Notes: generated by a model from the sequence alone, not told the origin. DNA of 64,000 bases from Corynebacterium sp. MSK297 (GCF_030232885.1 NZ_JASPGD010000005.1:62001-126000), one strand, 5' to 3'. Counted from the stretch's first letter, positions 39,941-50,191 are shown. Program-made: numbers and translations.

Positions 39941-40107
39941 CGTCGCCTACTTCCGAGGGGCCGACAATCCCGTCTGCCCTTCGATTCCATCATCACACCG
40001 CGCGCTTGCCCCCGGCAATGACCATCTGCAATGGGAGGGGTGGCGTGGCGATTCGCGGCCTTCGATACCAAGAATTGACCATGCTGCGTAAATTCATGAT
40101 CGATCCC

Positions 40108-40246
40108 CTAGAGACCGAAAGCACCGCCGCCGACGAGGATGAAAATGCCCAGGCCGATCAGAACGATGGGGAACAATACATGTTCCCAGCGTTCGAGGAC
40201 CTCGGCGATGGGCGGACGGGTGGCAACGAATTTCGCCAGCAGGACC
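40108..40246 (-). pseudogene. Third cadD 3' fragment
   Basis: About 46 C-terminal codons of a CadD gene, ending with a TAG (complement at 40108-40110). It is similar but not identical to 26263-26400. The copy stops abruptly at 40246, just before the resolvase region. Confidence 0.85.
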
Positions 40247-40281
40247 TGCCACCCCTACCTGTCGATTTGAGGTACACCTCA

Positions 40282-40319
40282 GGCGAACACTTCGTGAATG
40301 ACAAGACTTACTGTTCGCC
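40282..40319. other. Putative resolvase site (res)
   Basis: GGCGAACA and TGTTCGCC form an inverted repeat with a 22-bp spacer, ending 12 bp before the resolvase start. This is where resolvase-bound recombination sites usually lie. Confidence 0.5.
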
Positions 40320-40331
40320 AGGGTTAGTTCC

Positions 40332-40940
40332 ATGTCTAATGGAACAGAACCGTCACTACCTCTAGAGATAACTGAACAGTTGGGTGCGATCTCGGGGCAG
40401 AAGGTGGGCTATGCCCGGGTGAGTTCGAAAGATCAGAACCTTGATCGTCAGATTGAACAACTCAAAGCGGAGAAGGTCTTTACTTACTACACCGATAAGG
40501 CCAGTGGTGGCTCGAGGGGGCGTCTTGGTCTTGATGAGGCGATGCGGTATGTCCGCGCGGGGGATCAGCTCGTGGTCACGTCAATGGATCGGTGTGCGCG
40601 TTTACTGACGGATCTGTACGCCATTGTTGACGAGTTGGTCAGCAAAGGCGTCTCGGTGAAATTCTCTCAAAGAGGGCAGATCTACTCAAAAGACTCCACC
40701 CCGATTGCCAAGCTGATGCTGGGGCTGCTGGGTTCGGTGGCTGAGTTTGAACGTTCGATTATTCGGGAGCGTCAGGCGGAGGGGATCGCTCGTGCGCTTA
40801 CCGACGAGCAAGTGGTTCAGGCGCGCGAGTGGGTGGATGCTGGTGTGCCGAAAGCAGAAGTTGCGCGACGTCTGAAGGTGGGGCGAACGACGCTGTACAG
40901 CTATCTAGATGCGGCCGGTGGTAAATCTGCGCACGCTTAG
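40332..40940 (+). CDS. Serine recombinase (resolvase/invertase family)
   Basis: 202 residues. The catalytic domain has 'KVGYARVSSKDQNLDRQIEQL' with Ser31 as nucleophile, 'DQLVVTSMDRCARLL' and 'GLLGSVAEFERSIIRERQAEGIA' segments. A C-terminal helix-turn-helix ('VPKAEVARRLKVGRTTLYSYL') completes it. It would resolve cointegrates of a Tn3-like or plasmid-borne unit. No Tn3 transposase is present in the window. Confidence 0.92.
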   Translation: MSNGTEPSLPLEITEQLGAISGQKVGYARVSSKDQNLDRQIEQLKAEKVFTYYTDKASGGSRGRLGLDEAMRYVRAGDQLVVTSMDRCARLLTDLYAIVDELVSKGVSVKFSQRGQIYSKDSTPIAKLMLGLLGSVAEFERSIIRERQAEGIARALTDEQVVQAREWVDAGVPKAEVARRLKVGRTTLYSYLDAAGGKSAHA

Positions 40941-41261
40941 TGAGAGATGTGTGGAAATCGGGAAGCTATACAGTCCGAGATTCCCGTGAGCAAAGACAGC
41001 GCTTGCACCTTCTTCAACGCCGATAGGCTCTATGCCTGCCCCTTGCTTTCCCTTTCGGCAGAATCGCCTCTGTGACGAAACTCGGCGTCACCTCCGGGCG
41101 CTGCACATATTTACCATCAGGGCGCTTTCGCGTTCATGTTTTTACAGGACACACATCTTGCACTATTACTCGCCTTATTCCGTTGGTACGAAACACAGGG
41201 CGGGTTTTACGTGGTTTCCTGGCCTTGTTCGGGGTGGTTTCGGCCCCATTGCCGTACGAAG
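40941..41261. other. Sequence between resolvase and IS3 element
   Basis: About 320 bp. A frame from GTG 41072 runs 65 codons and stops inside the IS3 terminus. It has a basic N-terminus and hydrophobic end ('GFLALFGVVSAPLPY') and could be the start of an exported protein cut by the IS. I do not recognise it. Confidence 0.3.
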
Positions 41262-42271
<1,010 letters not shown>

Positions 42272-42314
42272 CTTCACACCCCGCCCACCTCGGCACTCTA
42301 CCCTGCTGTGGGGG

Positions 42315-43796
42315 TTACTCGTAGCGAAGCGAGCTGACCATCCCAGTTTCCATGTGATAGGCGTTATGGCAGTGAAATGCCCACTCACCGGGGTTGTCAG
42401 CGATCAGGTCGGCGATCATGGTTTCACCGTGGCGGAGAAGGACGGTGTCCTTCCGTAGCCCGCCGCTGCCGGGTAGCGCCCACGTGTGGCCGTGGATGTG
42501 CATGGGATGGGGCATCATGGTCCTGTTGCGCATGACCATCCGCAGGCGCTGGCCCTCCTGCACGGTCGCGGAGGAGGATTGGCCGTCGGTGAGAATGCTC
42601 CATTCATACGGCATCATCTGCCCGCCCAGGTCGATACTGACTTCTCGGTCTGGTGTGCCCTCGGGCAGGAGTGCACGGTCTGCTGGCTTCAGGGAGGACA
42701 GAAGCAGTCCGGTGGACGACAATTCGGGGAAGTCGACATCGGGGTGGGGGGCCTGGCCGCCGGCGGTGCGGATGACGGCGAAGGCGCGGTCGTCCTTACC
42801 CACCGCCAAAGCCGTGAGCGGGAAGATGCCGTCGCCGAGGATGACCTCGACGTCGACACGCTCGCCCATCGACAAGTAGATCGATTCGGTCTCCCAGGGC
42901 TGGACAGGGAAGCCGTCGGTGTGGGTGACGGTCATGCGGTGACCACCGAGGGCCACCTTGAAGATGGTGTCACCGCCGGAGTTGATAAACCGCAGGCGGG
43001 CCTTGTCGCCCGGGCGAGCCTCGAAGGTCCGGTGAGCACGGGGGATACGTCCGTTGATGAGGTAGTGCGGATACATCACATCGCCGACATCCCCGCCCAG
43101 TACCCGGTCCGGGGTGCCGTGCATCATCTGGCCGTGACCTCCCATTCCCATCCTCCCGTTATGGTCGCCCGAACCCATTCGGGTGAGCTTGTCGAGCTCA
43201 TCGTCGGGAGTGCCCTGAATGCCATCGACCCAGTCGTCGAGCACGATGGTCCACTCGACGTCCTGATCCTCAGCGTCTTGCGGGTCACGGATGATCAGTG
43301 GGGCGTGGAGGCCGCGATCAAGCTGCAGGCCGGTGTGGGAATGGTAGAAGTAGGTGCCACCGTGGGGGACTTCAAAAGCATAGGAGAAAGACTCGCCAGG
43401 TTCAATGGGGTCCTGGGTCATACCGGGCACACCGTCGGCTGCGTTGTGGAGTGCGATGCCATGCCAGTGGATGGAGGTGCTCTCAGGCAGTTCATTGGTG
43501 ATATCGACCTGGAGTACGTCGCCGGCGGTGGCCTCAATGGCCGCATCCCCGGTGTCAGAGACGTATCCCCACGTCTTGGCTTCGATGCCGCCGATATCCA
43601 GAGAGAGGGGCCGGGCGGTCAGTGTCCGGCGCACCGTCGGCTCACCGAGCGCAGTGGGGGTGGGAGTGGGGCGAAGGGAGGGACCTGGTGCCGAGGCAGC
43701 GGGTCCAGGGTCGCTGGTGCAGGCGGCCACGGCCCCGGTGCCGGCGAGGGCAAGCCCACCGAGCAGAAACTGTCGTCGGGAAAACGCGTTCGTCAT
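42315..43796 (-). CDS. Periplasmic-type multicopper oxidase
   Basis: 493 residues. The Tat signal 'SRRQFLLGG' followed by 'VAAC' suggests export, possibly as a lipoprotein. Copper ligands lie in 'IHWHGIALHNAADG', 'YFYHSHTG', 'HPMHIHGHTW' and 'WAFHCHNAYHMETGM', giving type 1, 2 and 3 sites. A Met/His stretch, 'GHGQMMHGTPDRV', resembles cuprous-oxidase substrate loops. It likely oxidizes Cu(I) outside the membrane. The gene is followed upstream by cueP on the same strand. Confidence 0.94.
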   Translation of the reverse strand: MTNAFSRRQFLLGGLALAGTGAVAACTSDPGPAASAPGPSLRPTPTPTALGEPTVRRTLTARPLSLDIGGIEAKTWGYVSDTGDAAIEATAGDVLQVDITNELPESTSIHWHGIALHNAADGVPGMTQDPIEPGESFSYAFEVPHGGTYFYHSHTGLQLDRGLHAPLIIRDPQDAEDQDVEWTIVLDDWVDGIQGTPDDELDKLTRMGSGDHNGRMGMGGHGQMMHGTPDRVLGGDVGDVMYPHYLINGRIPRAHRTFEARPGDKARLRFINSGGDTIFKVALGGHRMTVTHTDGFPVQPWETESIYLSMGERVDVEVILGDGIFPLTALAVGKDDRAFAVIRTAGGQAPHPDVDFPELSSTGLLLSSLKPADRALLPEGTPDREVSIDLGGQMMPYEWSILTDGQSSSATVQEGQRLRMVMRNRTMMPHPMHIHGHTWALPGSGGLRKDTVLLRHGETMIADLIADNPGEWAFHCHNAYHMETGMVSSLRYE

Positions 43797-43867
43797 GATT
43801 TAACCTTCCTTGGTGCAAGATTTCAGTGACACGGGAGACAGGCGCAGGTGAGGACCCTGCTGAGCCA

Positions 43868-44443
43868 TCACGTTAGGCGCAGGTCTGTGACGCAGGTTGC
43901 ACCGTCGTCGGTGGTGGAAAACTCCGTGGTGCCGGTACGCCCCTGGTAGCTGACCTCAATCAGGCCGGTGACATCATCGGGAAGCCAGAAGCCAATAAAC
44001 CCGTTGTCGAAGGTGGTTGTCGCCTCGTCCACCAGCACCTCACCGGTCGCCTCATCGGTGATCGTGACCTGGATATCCTCATTGTCGAGTTCCCCCAGGC
44101 AGGTCGTGAGGCTGTGGTAGAAGCAGTCGTGGGTGGAGGTGAGATAGGGTGCGATCGAGACATACGTCTGATTGTCGGGAAGATCGACCACGACTTCCTG
44201 GTCATCGCTCGAGAGCAGCAGTTCATCGGCACGCACTGAGGCGATCAGATCCGTGGGACGCTCAGTGACCTTCTGCCGGTCGAGGTGATCAATGATCTCC
44301 ACCGCGTCCATGGCGGCCAGGCCATGGGTAGTCAGGAATGTATCCTGGGACACCGTCCCGTCGGCGGTGGGTTCCGGGTCGGCGGCCGAACACCCCGTGA
44401 GGGCGAGGGCAAGGGCGGCGGCTGCGATCGCTGCTCGTTTCAC
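43868..44443 (-). CDS. cueP: CueP-family copper lipoprotein
   Basis: 191 residues from GTG 44443 with AAGGAG upstream. A lipobox 'LALTGC' places acyl-Cys at residue 18. CueP-specific 'THGLAAMDAVEIIDHLDR' and the Cys-containing 'HDCFYHSLTTCLGEL' are present. CueP binds copper outside the cytoplasmic membrane. It is probably transcribed with the multicopper oxidase gene and diverges from copRS. Confidence 0.9.
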   Translation of the reverse strand: MKRAAIAAAALALALTGCSAADPEPTADGTVSQDTFLTTHGLAAMDAVEIIDHLDRQKVTERPTDLIASVRADELLLSSDDQEVVVDLPDNQTYVSIAPYLTSTHDCFYHSLTTCLGELDNEDIQVTITDEATGEVLVDEATTTFDNGFIGFWLPDDVTGLIEVSYQGRTGTTEFSTTDDGATCVTDLRLT

Positions 44444-44769
44444 GTCAATCTCCTTGGATCGTGGTAATACCGTGAGAAGACACCGCCTCAAGGTCGGTGC
44501 CATACCTTTATCTAGCACGGGTGCCTGACGGACTAGCAATCAAAAACCCTGCTCACAGCCTTACAACAGGGCGAAAATGGGGTGAATTCGGTGGGCTGGG
44601 TCACCACCGGGACAACCACCCCACAGCCGTGGGCGATGTCCTTCTACCCGCCCCGGGTATGCGGTGCAGGCAGTGAAATCCCTGGTGGTGCCTGCTGAAC
44701 CGACCAGGGGAGGCGATGCCGCCGGCCCGGGGTGGGGCACAGGGGTGACGGCGGTCGAAGGGTGATGTT

Positions 44770-44789
44770 TGAAGATTTGATGAAGATTC
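44770..44789 (+). promoter_or_regulatory. CopR tandem-repeat box
   Basis: TGAAGATTT-GA-TGAAGATTC lies 58 bp upstream of copR. It matches the tandem 9-mer (TGAAGATTT-nn-TGAAGATTT) known to me as the C. glutamicum CopR binding motif, with one change. It stands in the 404-bp region between divergent cueP and copR, so it may serve both. The rest of 44444-44769 shows no gene. Confidence 0.75.
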
Positions 44790-44847
44790 CCCGCCGGGCA
44801 CTGAGCGAGGGTGGTATTCCCCCCTGTCCGGAGCGATACTGGGGTCT

Positions 44848-45570
44848 ATGGCTGACCGCACACCGACCACCGCCACGCCCCCGGGGCGGGTGCTGGTCGT
44901 CGATGATGAACAACCCCTGGCTCAGATGGTGGCCTCCTACCTCATCCGGGCCGGCTTCGATACCCGCCAGGCGCACACCGGCACCCAGGCCGTGGACGAG
45001 GCCCGTCGTTTTTCCCCCGATGTTGTGGTGCTGGATCTGGGGCTGCCCGAACTCGACGGCCTGGAGGTGTGCCGACGGATCCGCGCCTTCTCGGACTGCT
45101 ACATCCTCATGCTCACCGCGCGTGGCAGCGAGGACGACAAGATCAGCGGTTTGACCCTGGGGGCGGATGACTACATCACCAAACCTTTTAGCATCCGGGA
45201 ACTGGTGACCCGGGTGCATGCGGTGCTGCGCCGCCCGCGCACCAGCACCACCCCACCGCAGGTGACCACCCCCTTGATCGTTGGTGACCTCATCCTTGAC
45301 CCCGTCGCCCATCAGGTGCGGGTGGGGGAGACGACCGTGGAGCTCACCCGCACGGAGTTCGAGCTGCTGGTTGCCCTGGCCCTGCGCCCCGGCCAGGTGC
45401 TGACCCGCCACGACCTGGTCACCGAGGTCTGGGACACCACCTGGGTCGGTGATGAACGCATCGTCGATGTCCACATCGGCAACTTGCGTCGCAAGCTCGG
45501 CACCGACACCCAGGGCCGGGGGTTTATCGACACCGTGCGTGGCGTGGGTTACCGGGTGGAGCAGCCATGA
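44848..45570 (+). CDS. copR: Copper response regulator CopR
   Basis: 240 residues, OmpR/PhoB type. The receiver has the acidic pair in 'VLVVDDEQPL', phospho-acceptor Asp63 in 'VVLDLGLPELDG' and Lys in 'YITKPFS'. The C-terminal winged helix ends with 'VDVHIGNLRRKLG' and 'IDTVRGVGYRVE'. It overlaps the kinase gene by 4 bp. Copper specificity is inferred from the neighbouring copper genes and the box upstream. Confidence 0.93.
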   Translation: MADRTPTTATPPGRVLVVDDEQPLAQMVASYLIRAGFDTRQAHTGTQAVDEARRFSPDVVVLDLGLPELDGLEVCRRIRAFSDCYILMLTARGSEDDKISGLTLGADDYITKPFSIRELVTRVHAVLRRPRTSTTPPQVTTPLIVGDLILDPVAHQVRVGETTVELTRTEFELLVALALRPGQVLTRHDLVTEVWDTTWVGDERIVDVHIGNLRRKLGTDTQGRGFIDTVRGVGYRVEQP

Positions 45571-46694
45571 ATCACGGACCCGGCCTGACCTTCCGCTTCC
45601 TGGCCGCCCAGGTGTTGGTCGTGGTGATTAGCCTGCTGGTGGCCGCGGCCGTGGCCACGATGGTGGGCCCGACCCTGTTCCATGATCATATGTTGATGAC
45701 CGGCCGGGAGGACCCCTCGCTGGAGCTGTTCCATGCCGAGCAGGCCTACCGGGGCGCCAACCTGATCACCCTGGCCGTCGCCCTGCCCACCGCCTTGACC
45801 AGCGCCCTGCTGGCCAGCCTGTGGTTATCACGTCGTCTGCGCACCCCCCTGCAGGATCTCACCCGCGCCGCTACCAGCCTGACGGCCGGCAACTCCCGTA
45901 TCCGCGTGCCCGCCGGAAAAGCAGGCCCCGAGGTCACCACCCTGGCGCATGCCTTCAACACCATGGCTGACCGGCTGGAACACACCGAACAGGTCCGCCG
46001 CCAGATGCTCTCTGATCTGGCCCACGAAATGGGCACCCCCTTATCGGTGCTCACGGTCTACCTCGATGGCCTCCAGGACGGGGTCGTGGGCTGGAATAAT
46101 GCCACCCACACGATCATGGCTGACCAACTCACCCGCCTGACCCGGTTGATGGAAGACATCGACGATGTCTCCCGGGCCCAGGAACACCGGATCGATTTGG
46201 ACCTGGTGGAGGAAGGGCTCGGGGATCTGCTCCATACCGCCGCTGCTGCCGCGGGGGAAGCTTATGCTGACAAAGGCGTCGATTTACAGGTCGGGACCAT
46301 TACAGACACAGCCCGGGTGCTCGTGGACCGGCAACGCTTCGGCCAGGTGATGAGCAATCTCCTGTCGAACGCGCTACGGCACACCCCGGCCGGCGGGCAG
46401 GTCCGGATCAGCGTCCACCGGCAGGGGGCGTCCACCGCGCTCATCCACATCGCCGATGACGGCGAGGGCATCCCACCTGACCAGCTCGGACACATCTTCG
46501 AACGCTTCTACCGGGGGGATGCCGCCCGCAGCCAGGACAACGGCGGGGCCGGTATCGGTCTGACCATCTCCAAGGCATTGATCGAGGCCCACGGCGGCAC
46601 TCTCACCGCCACCTCCCCCGGACCCGGTCGTGGAGCGGTGTTTGCCCTCCGCCTCCCGCTGTCCCCTCCCGACAGTGAGGAGGCTGCTCGGTGA
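45567..46694 (+). CDS. copS: Copper sensor histidine kinase CopS
   Basis: 375 residues. Membrane helices at about 11-35 and 65-88 flank a short 30-residue sensor loop with His and Met residues ('FHDHMLMTGRED'). HAMP follows, then the H box 'SDLAHEMGTPLSVL' with His153. The ATPase part shows N box 'MSNLLSNALRHTP', and G boxes 'ADDGEGIP' and 'GAGIGLTISK'. It should phosphorylate CopR when external copper is high. Confidence 0.92.
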   Translation: MNHGPGLTFRFLAAQVLVVVISLLVAAAVATMVGPTLFHDHMLMTGREDPSLELFHAEQAYRGANLITLAVALPTALTSALLASLWLSRRLRTPLQDLTRAATSLTAGNSRIRVPAGKAGPEVTTLAHAFNTMADRLEHTEQVRRQMLSDLAHEMGTPLSVLTVYLDGLQDGVVGWNNATHTIMADQLTRLTRLMEDIDDVSRAQEHRIDLDLVEEGLGDLLHTAAAAAGEAYADKGVDLQVGTITDTARVLVDRQRFGQVMSNLLSNALRHTPAGGQVRISVHRQGASTALIHIADDGEGIPPDQLGHIFERFYRGDAARSQDNGGAGIGLTISKALIEAHGGTLTATSPGPGRGAVFALRLPLSPPDSEEAAR

Positions 46695-46740
46695 CCACAC
46701 CCTGCCCCGCGTGAGGGCCGTGCCCTCCACCCATTGAAAA

Positions 46741-46760
46741 TATACCCCAGGGGGGTATAC
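46741..46760 (+). promoter_or_regulatory. CsoR-type copper operator
   Basis: TATACCCCAGGGGGGTATAC is a near-perfect palindrome of the type bound by CsoR/RcnR repressors (ATACCC...GGGTAT). It lies 48 bp upstream of the CopZ-like gene and so should control copZ-like/copB/ydhK. No csoR gene is in the window. Confidence 0.75.
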
Positions 46761-46808
46761 GCTAGGGAATAGCATCGCCGCATCCCACCGACCCGGAGGA
46801 GCTTTCCC

Positions 46809-47135
46809 ATGATCACCTCCCCGCCCAGCCTCTTGCCGATGGCCTCCCACGGCTGCAGCTGTTGCGGACCTGCCTCACGTGCCGACACCGCCTCCATCCC
46901 TGCCGCCAGCGACTCGTCAGCAAGAGGGTCCTCCCCTAGCTACCAGGTCACCGGCCTGACCTACGGGCACTGCGCGAAAAGCGTGACCCAGGCCTTTCAG
47001 GTCCTCCCTCAGGTCGACGACGTCCAGATTGATCTCGCTGCTGATGGTGTTTTCACCGTCACGGTCACCGGTGTCGTACCTTCGGAGATGGTTCGCCGGG
47101 CCATCGAGGAGGCCGGCTACACCGTTTTATCCTGA
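46809..47135 (+). CDS. HMA-domain copper-binding protein with altered motif
   Basis: 108 residues from ATG 46809 (GGAGGAG upstream); M11 is an alternative. The heavy-metal-associated fold spans about 44-108 ('YQVTGLTYGHCAKSV' ... 'RRAIEEAGYTV'). The usual GMTCxxC is GLTYGHC, so the first Cys is Tyr. An extra N-terminal 'SHGCSCCGPAS' cluster may supply the missing thiols. Likely a copper chaperone for the CopB ATPase encoded 51 bp downstream. Confidence 0.85.
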   Translation: MITSPPSLLPMASHGCSCCGPASRADTASIPAASDSSARGSSPSYQVTGLTYGHCAKSVTQAFQVLPQVDDVQIDLAADGVFTVTVTGVVPSEMVRRAIEEAGYTVLS

Positions 47136-47186
47136 TCAGTTTTACCCATCATCTCGACCCCGACCGGGTTGAGCGAAAGGAACGTC

Positions 47187-49316
47187 ATGAGCACTCCCCA
47201 CCATTCCGGCGATCACCATGGTGATCACCCCGCTCCGGAAACAGACCACCACGTTCATGGTCACGGCGAACACGCCGGACACAGCACCGCAATGTTTCGG
47301 GACCGCTTCTGGTGGTCGCTGATTCTGTCCATTCCCGTCGTTATTTTCAGCCCCATGGTCGCCCACCTGCTCGGCTACCACCTCCCGGCATTCCCCGGAT
47401 CCACCTGGATCCCCCCGGTGCTGGGCACGATCATCTTCGTCTACGGCGGAACGCCTTTCCTCAAGGGCGGATGGAAAGAACTGAAATCCCGCCAACCCGG
47501 GATGATGCTCCTGATCGCCATGGCCATCACCGTGGCGTTTGTCGCCTCCTGGGTCACCACTCTGGGGCTGGGCGGTTTTGACCTGGACTTCTGGTGGGAG
47601 CTAGCCCTGCTGGTGACCATCATGCTGCTGGGCCACTGGCTGGAGATGCGCGCTCTCGGGGCCGCGTCCTCCGCGCTTGACGCGCTGGCTGCCCTGCTGC
47701 CGGATGAGGCCGAGAAAGTCATCGACGGGACCACCCGCACCGTGGCCATCTCCGAGCTGGTCGTCGACGACGTCGTGCTGGTGAGGGCCGGTGCCCGGGT
47801 GCCGGCCGACGGAAACATCCTCGACGGAGCCGCCGAATTCGATGAGGCGATGATCACCGGCGAATCTCGTCCCGTCTTCCGCGACACCGGTGACAAGGTG
47901 GTCGCCGGTACCGTGGCCACCGACAACACCGTCCGCATCCGGGTGGAGGCTACCGGCGGGGACACCGCCCTGGCTGGGATCCAACGCATGGTTGCCGACG
48001 CCCAGGAGTCCTCCTCCCGGGCCCAGGCCCTGGCGGATCGGGCAGCGGCGTTGTTGTTCTGGTTCGCGCTGATCTCCGCTCTGATCACCGCGGTGGTGTG
48101 GACCATCATCGGCAGCCCGGACGATGCCGTGGTGCGCACGGTCACGGTGCTGGTCATCGCCTGTCCGCACGCCCTGGGCCTGGCGATTCCGCTGGTCATT
48201 GCGATCTCCAGCGAGCGGGCCGCGAAATCCGGGGTGCTCATCAAGGACCGGATGGCGCTCGAGCGGATGCGCACCATCGACGTGGTGCTCTTCGACAAAA
48301 CCGGCACCCTGACCGAGGGTGCGCACGCGGTCACCGGTGTCGCGGCAGTTGTCGGCGTCACCGAGGGCGAGCTACTGGCCCTGGCCGCCGTCGCGGAGGC
48401 CGACAGCGAGCACCCCGTGGCCCGCGCCATCGTGGCGGCCGCGGCCGCCCATCCCGAGGCCTCCCGTCGGCAAATCCCTGCAATTGGTTTCAGCGCCGCC
48501 TCCGGCCGGGGAGTCCGGGCCACTGTCGATGGCGCTGAGATCCTCGTGGGCGGGCCGAACATGCTGCGCGAGTTCAACCTCACCACCCCGGCCGAGCTCA
48601 CCGACACCACCAGCGCCTGGACCGGGCGTGGGGCCGGTGTGCTCCATATTGTCCGCGACGGTCAGATCATCGGTGCGGTAGCCGTCGAGGACAAGATCCG
48701 CCCCGAATCCCGTGCCGCCGTGAAAGCCGTGCAGGACCGCGGGGTGAAGGTCGCGATGATCACCGGTGACGCCCAGCAGGTGGCCCAGGCGGTTGGTCAG
48801 GACCTAGGCATTGATGAGGTCTTCGCCGAGGTCCTGCCCCAGGACAAAGACACCAAGGTCACGCAGCTGCAGGACCGGGGTTTGAGCGTGGCCATGGTCG
48901 GTGACGGTGTCAATGACGCCCCCGCTCTGACCCGCGCGGACGTCGGTATCGCCATCGGTGCCGGAACGGATGTGGCCATGGAATCTGCCGGGGTGGTCCT
49001 AGCCAGTGATGACCCGCGGGCAGTGCTGTCGATGATTGAGCTGTCCCAGGCCAGCTACCGCAAGATGATCCAGAACCTGATCTGGGCCTCTGGCTACAAC
49101 ATCCTCGCCGTGCCGTTGGCCGCCGGAGTGCTCGCCTCGATCGGGTTCGTGCTGTCCCCGGCCGTGGGCGCGATCTTGATGTCTGCCTCGACCATCGTGG
49201 TGGCCCTGAACGCCCAGCTGTTGCGCCGCATTGATCTGGAGCCGGCTCACCTGGCTCCGACCGACGGGAAGGAGGAACACAGTGGGTCGATATCCCCCGT
49301 AACCGTTACTGACTGA
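47187..49316 (+). CDS. copB: CopB-type copper-exporting P-type ATPase
   Basis: 709 residues from ATG 47187. A His-rich N-terminus ('HHSGDHHGDHPAPETDHHVH') replaces the HMA domain. The membrane metal motif is CPH ('VIACPHALGLAIP'), typical of CopB/P1B-3. Also visible are 'ITGESRPV', 'FDKTGTLTEGAH', 'SEHPVARAIV' and 'MVGDGVNDAPALTRADVGIAIG'. Exports copper, with Cu(II) or Cu(I) or Ag(I) preference uncertain. In operon with the HMA protein and ydhK. Confidence 0.94.
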   Translation: MSTPHHSGDHHGDHPAPETDHHVHGHGEHAGHSTAMFRDRFWWSLILSIPVVIFSPMVAHLLGYHLPAFPGSTWIPPVLGTIIFVYGGTPFLKGGWKELKSRQPGMMLLIAMAITVAFVASWVTTLGLGGFDLDFWWELALLVTIMLLGHWLEMRALGAASSALDALAALLPDEAEKVIDGTTRTVAISELVVDDVVLVRAGARVPADGNILDGAAEFDEAMITGESRPVFRDTGDKVVAGTVATDNTVRIRVEATGGDTALAGIQRMVADAQESSSRAQALADRAAALLFWFALISALITAVVWTIIGSPDDAVVRTVTVLVIACPHALGLAIPLVIAISSERAAKSGVLIKDRMALERMRTIDVVLFDKTGTLTEGAHAVTGVAAVVGVTEGELLALAAVAEADSEHPVARAIVAAAAAHPEASRRQIPAIGFSAASGRGVRATVDGAEILVGGPNMLREFNLTTPAELTDTTSAWTGRGAGVLHIVRDGQIIGAVAVEDKIRPESRAAVKAVQDRGVKVAMITGDAQQVAQAVGQDLGIDEVFAEVLPQDKDTKVTQLQDRGLSVAMVGDGVNDAPALTRADVGIAIGAGTDVAMESAGVVLASDDPRAVLSMIELSQASYRKMIQNLIWASGYNILAVPLAAGVLASIGFVLSPAVGAILMSASTIVVALNAQLLRRIDLEPAHLAPTDGKEEHSGSISPVTVTD

Positions 49317-49363
49317 CCTTGTCTCTCGACCCCTAACTCACACCACCTTTGAAAGGAACGCTC

Positions 49364-49978
49364 ATGAAACGCAGCATTACCCTCGCCGCCTTGGTACTGA
49401 CCTCCACCCTGGCGCTGACCGCCTGCAGCGACGCCACCGACAACTCCGACGATGCCGACACCACCAGCACCACGACGGCAACCGCAGAGACCAACGAGCC
49501 CCACCAGGAAGACACCACCACTGCCGACGAAGAGCACGGCGGGCACGACCACCCTGCCGACGGCGGGGCACCGCCGGCAGGCATTGAAGAGGCCGAGGAT
49601 CCCACGTACCCGGTGGGCACTGAGGTCATCCTCACCGCTGACCACATGCCCGGCATGGACGGGGCCACCGCCACCATTTCCGGGGCGTTTGACACCACGA
49701 CCTATTCGGTCAGCTACACCCCCGCCGAGGGTGGGGCCCCGGTTACCGACCACCGCTGGGTCGTCCATGAGGAGCTCGTCGATCCGGGTCAGGCCCCCCT
49801 GCCCGACGGGGCGAGCGTTGTCCTGGATGCCGAGCACATGTCCGGCATGAAGGGTGCTGAGGCCACCATCGATTACTCCACCGAGGAGACGGTCTACATG
49901 GTTGATCTCACCGTCGACGGGATGACGATGACCAACCACAAGTGGGTCACCGAGAGTGAGATCCAACCCGCCGAATAG
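49364..49978 (+). CDS. YdhK-family (DUF1541) lipoprotein
   Basis: 204 residues. Lipobox 'LALTAC' gives acyl-Cys21. A Thr/Asp/His-rich linker precedes two DUF1541 repeats, each starting with 'GTEVILTADHMPGMDGATATI' or 'GASVVLDAEHMSGMKGAEATI' type sequence. The repeated HM-x-GM motifs could bind copper. It follows copB by 48 bp; family members are commonly found beside copper exporters. Confidence 0.9.
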   Translation: MKRSITLAALVLTSTLALTACSDATDNSDDADTTSTTTATAETNEPHQEDTTTADEEHGGHDHPADGGAPPAGIEEAEDPTYPVGTEVILTADHMPGMDGATATISGAFDTTTYSVSYTPAEGGAPVTDHRWVVHEELVDPGQAPLPDGASVVLDAEHMSGMKGAEATIDYSTEETVYMVDLTVDGMTMTNHKWVTESEIQPAE

Positions 49979-50147
49979 TCCACCCACCCTGAACCGAGAG
50001 ACCAGACAAGGCACCCGCTCCAGAGTCGGTCATCAATCGCTGCCGACCATGCCGCAGCACACCAGCCACACACGGAACCTGCACGCCCACAGGGCCCACG
50101 CTGAGGTAGACCTTCTGTGTCACTGCTTCTCTTAGTCAGGGAAATAT

Positions 50148-50190
50148 GCCCTGGAATGACCCTGGTGATAGGAGTTCATTCCAGGGCTTT
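50148..50190 (+). terminator. Terminator of the copB-ydhK operon
   Basis: Perfect 12-bp stem GCCCTGGAATGA / TCATTCCAGGGC with 16-base loop, followed by TTT. An IS1628-type element begins two bases later at 50192. Confidence 0.85.
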
Positions 50191-50191
50191 G

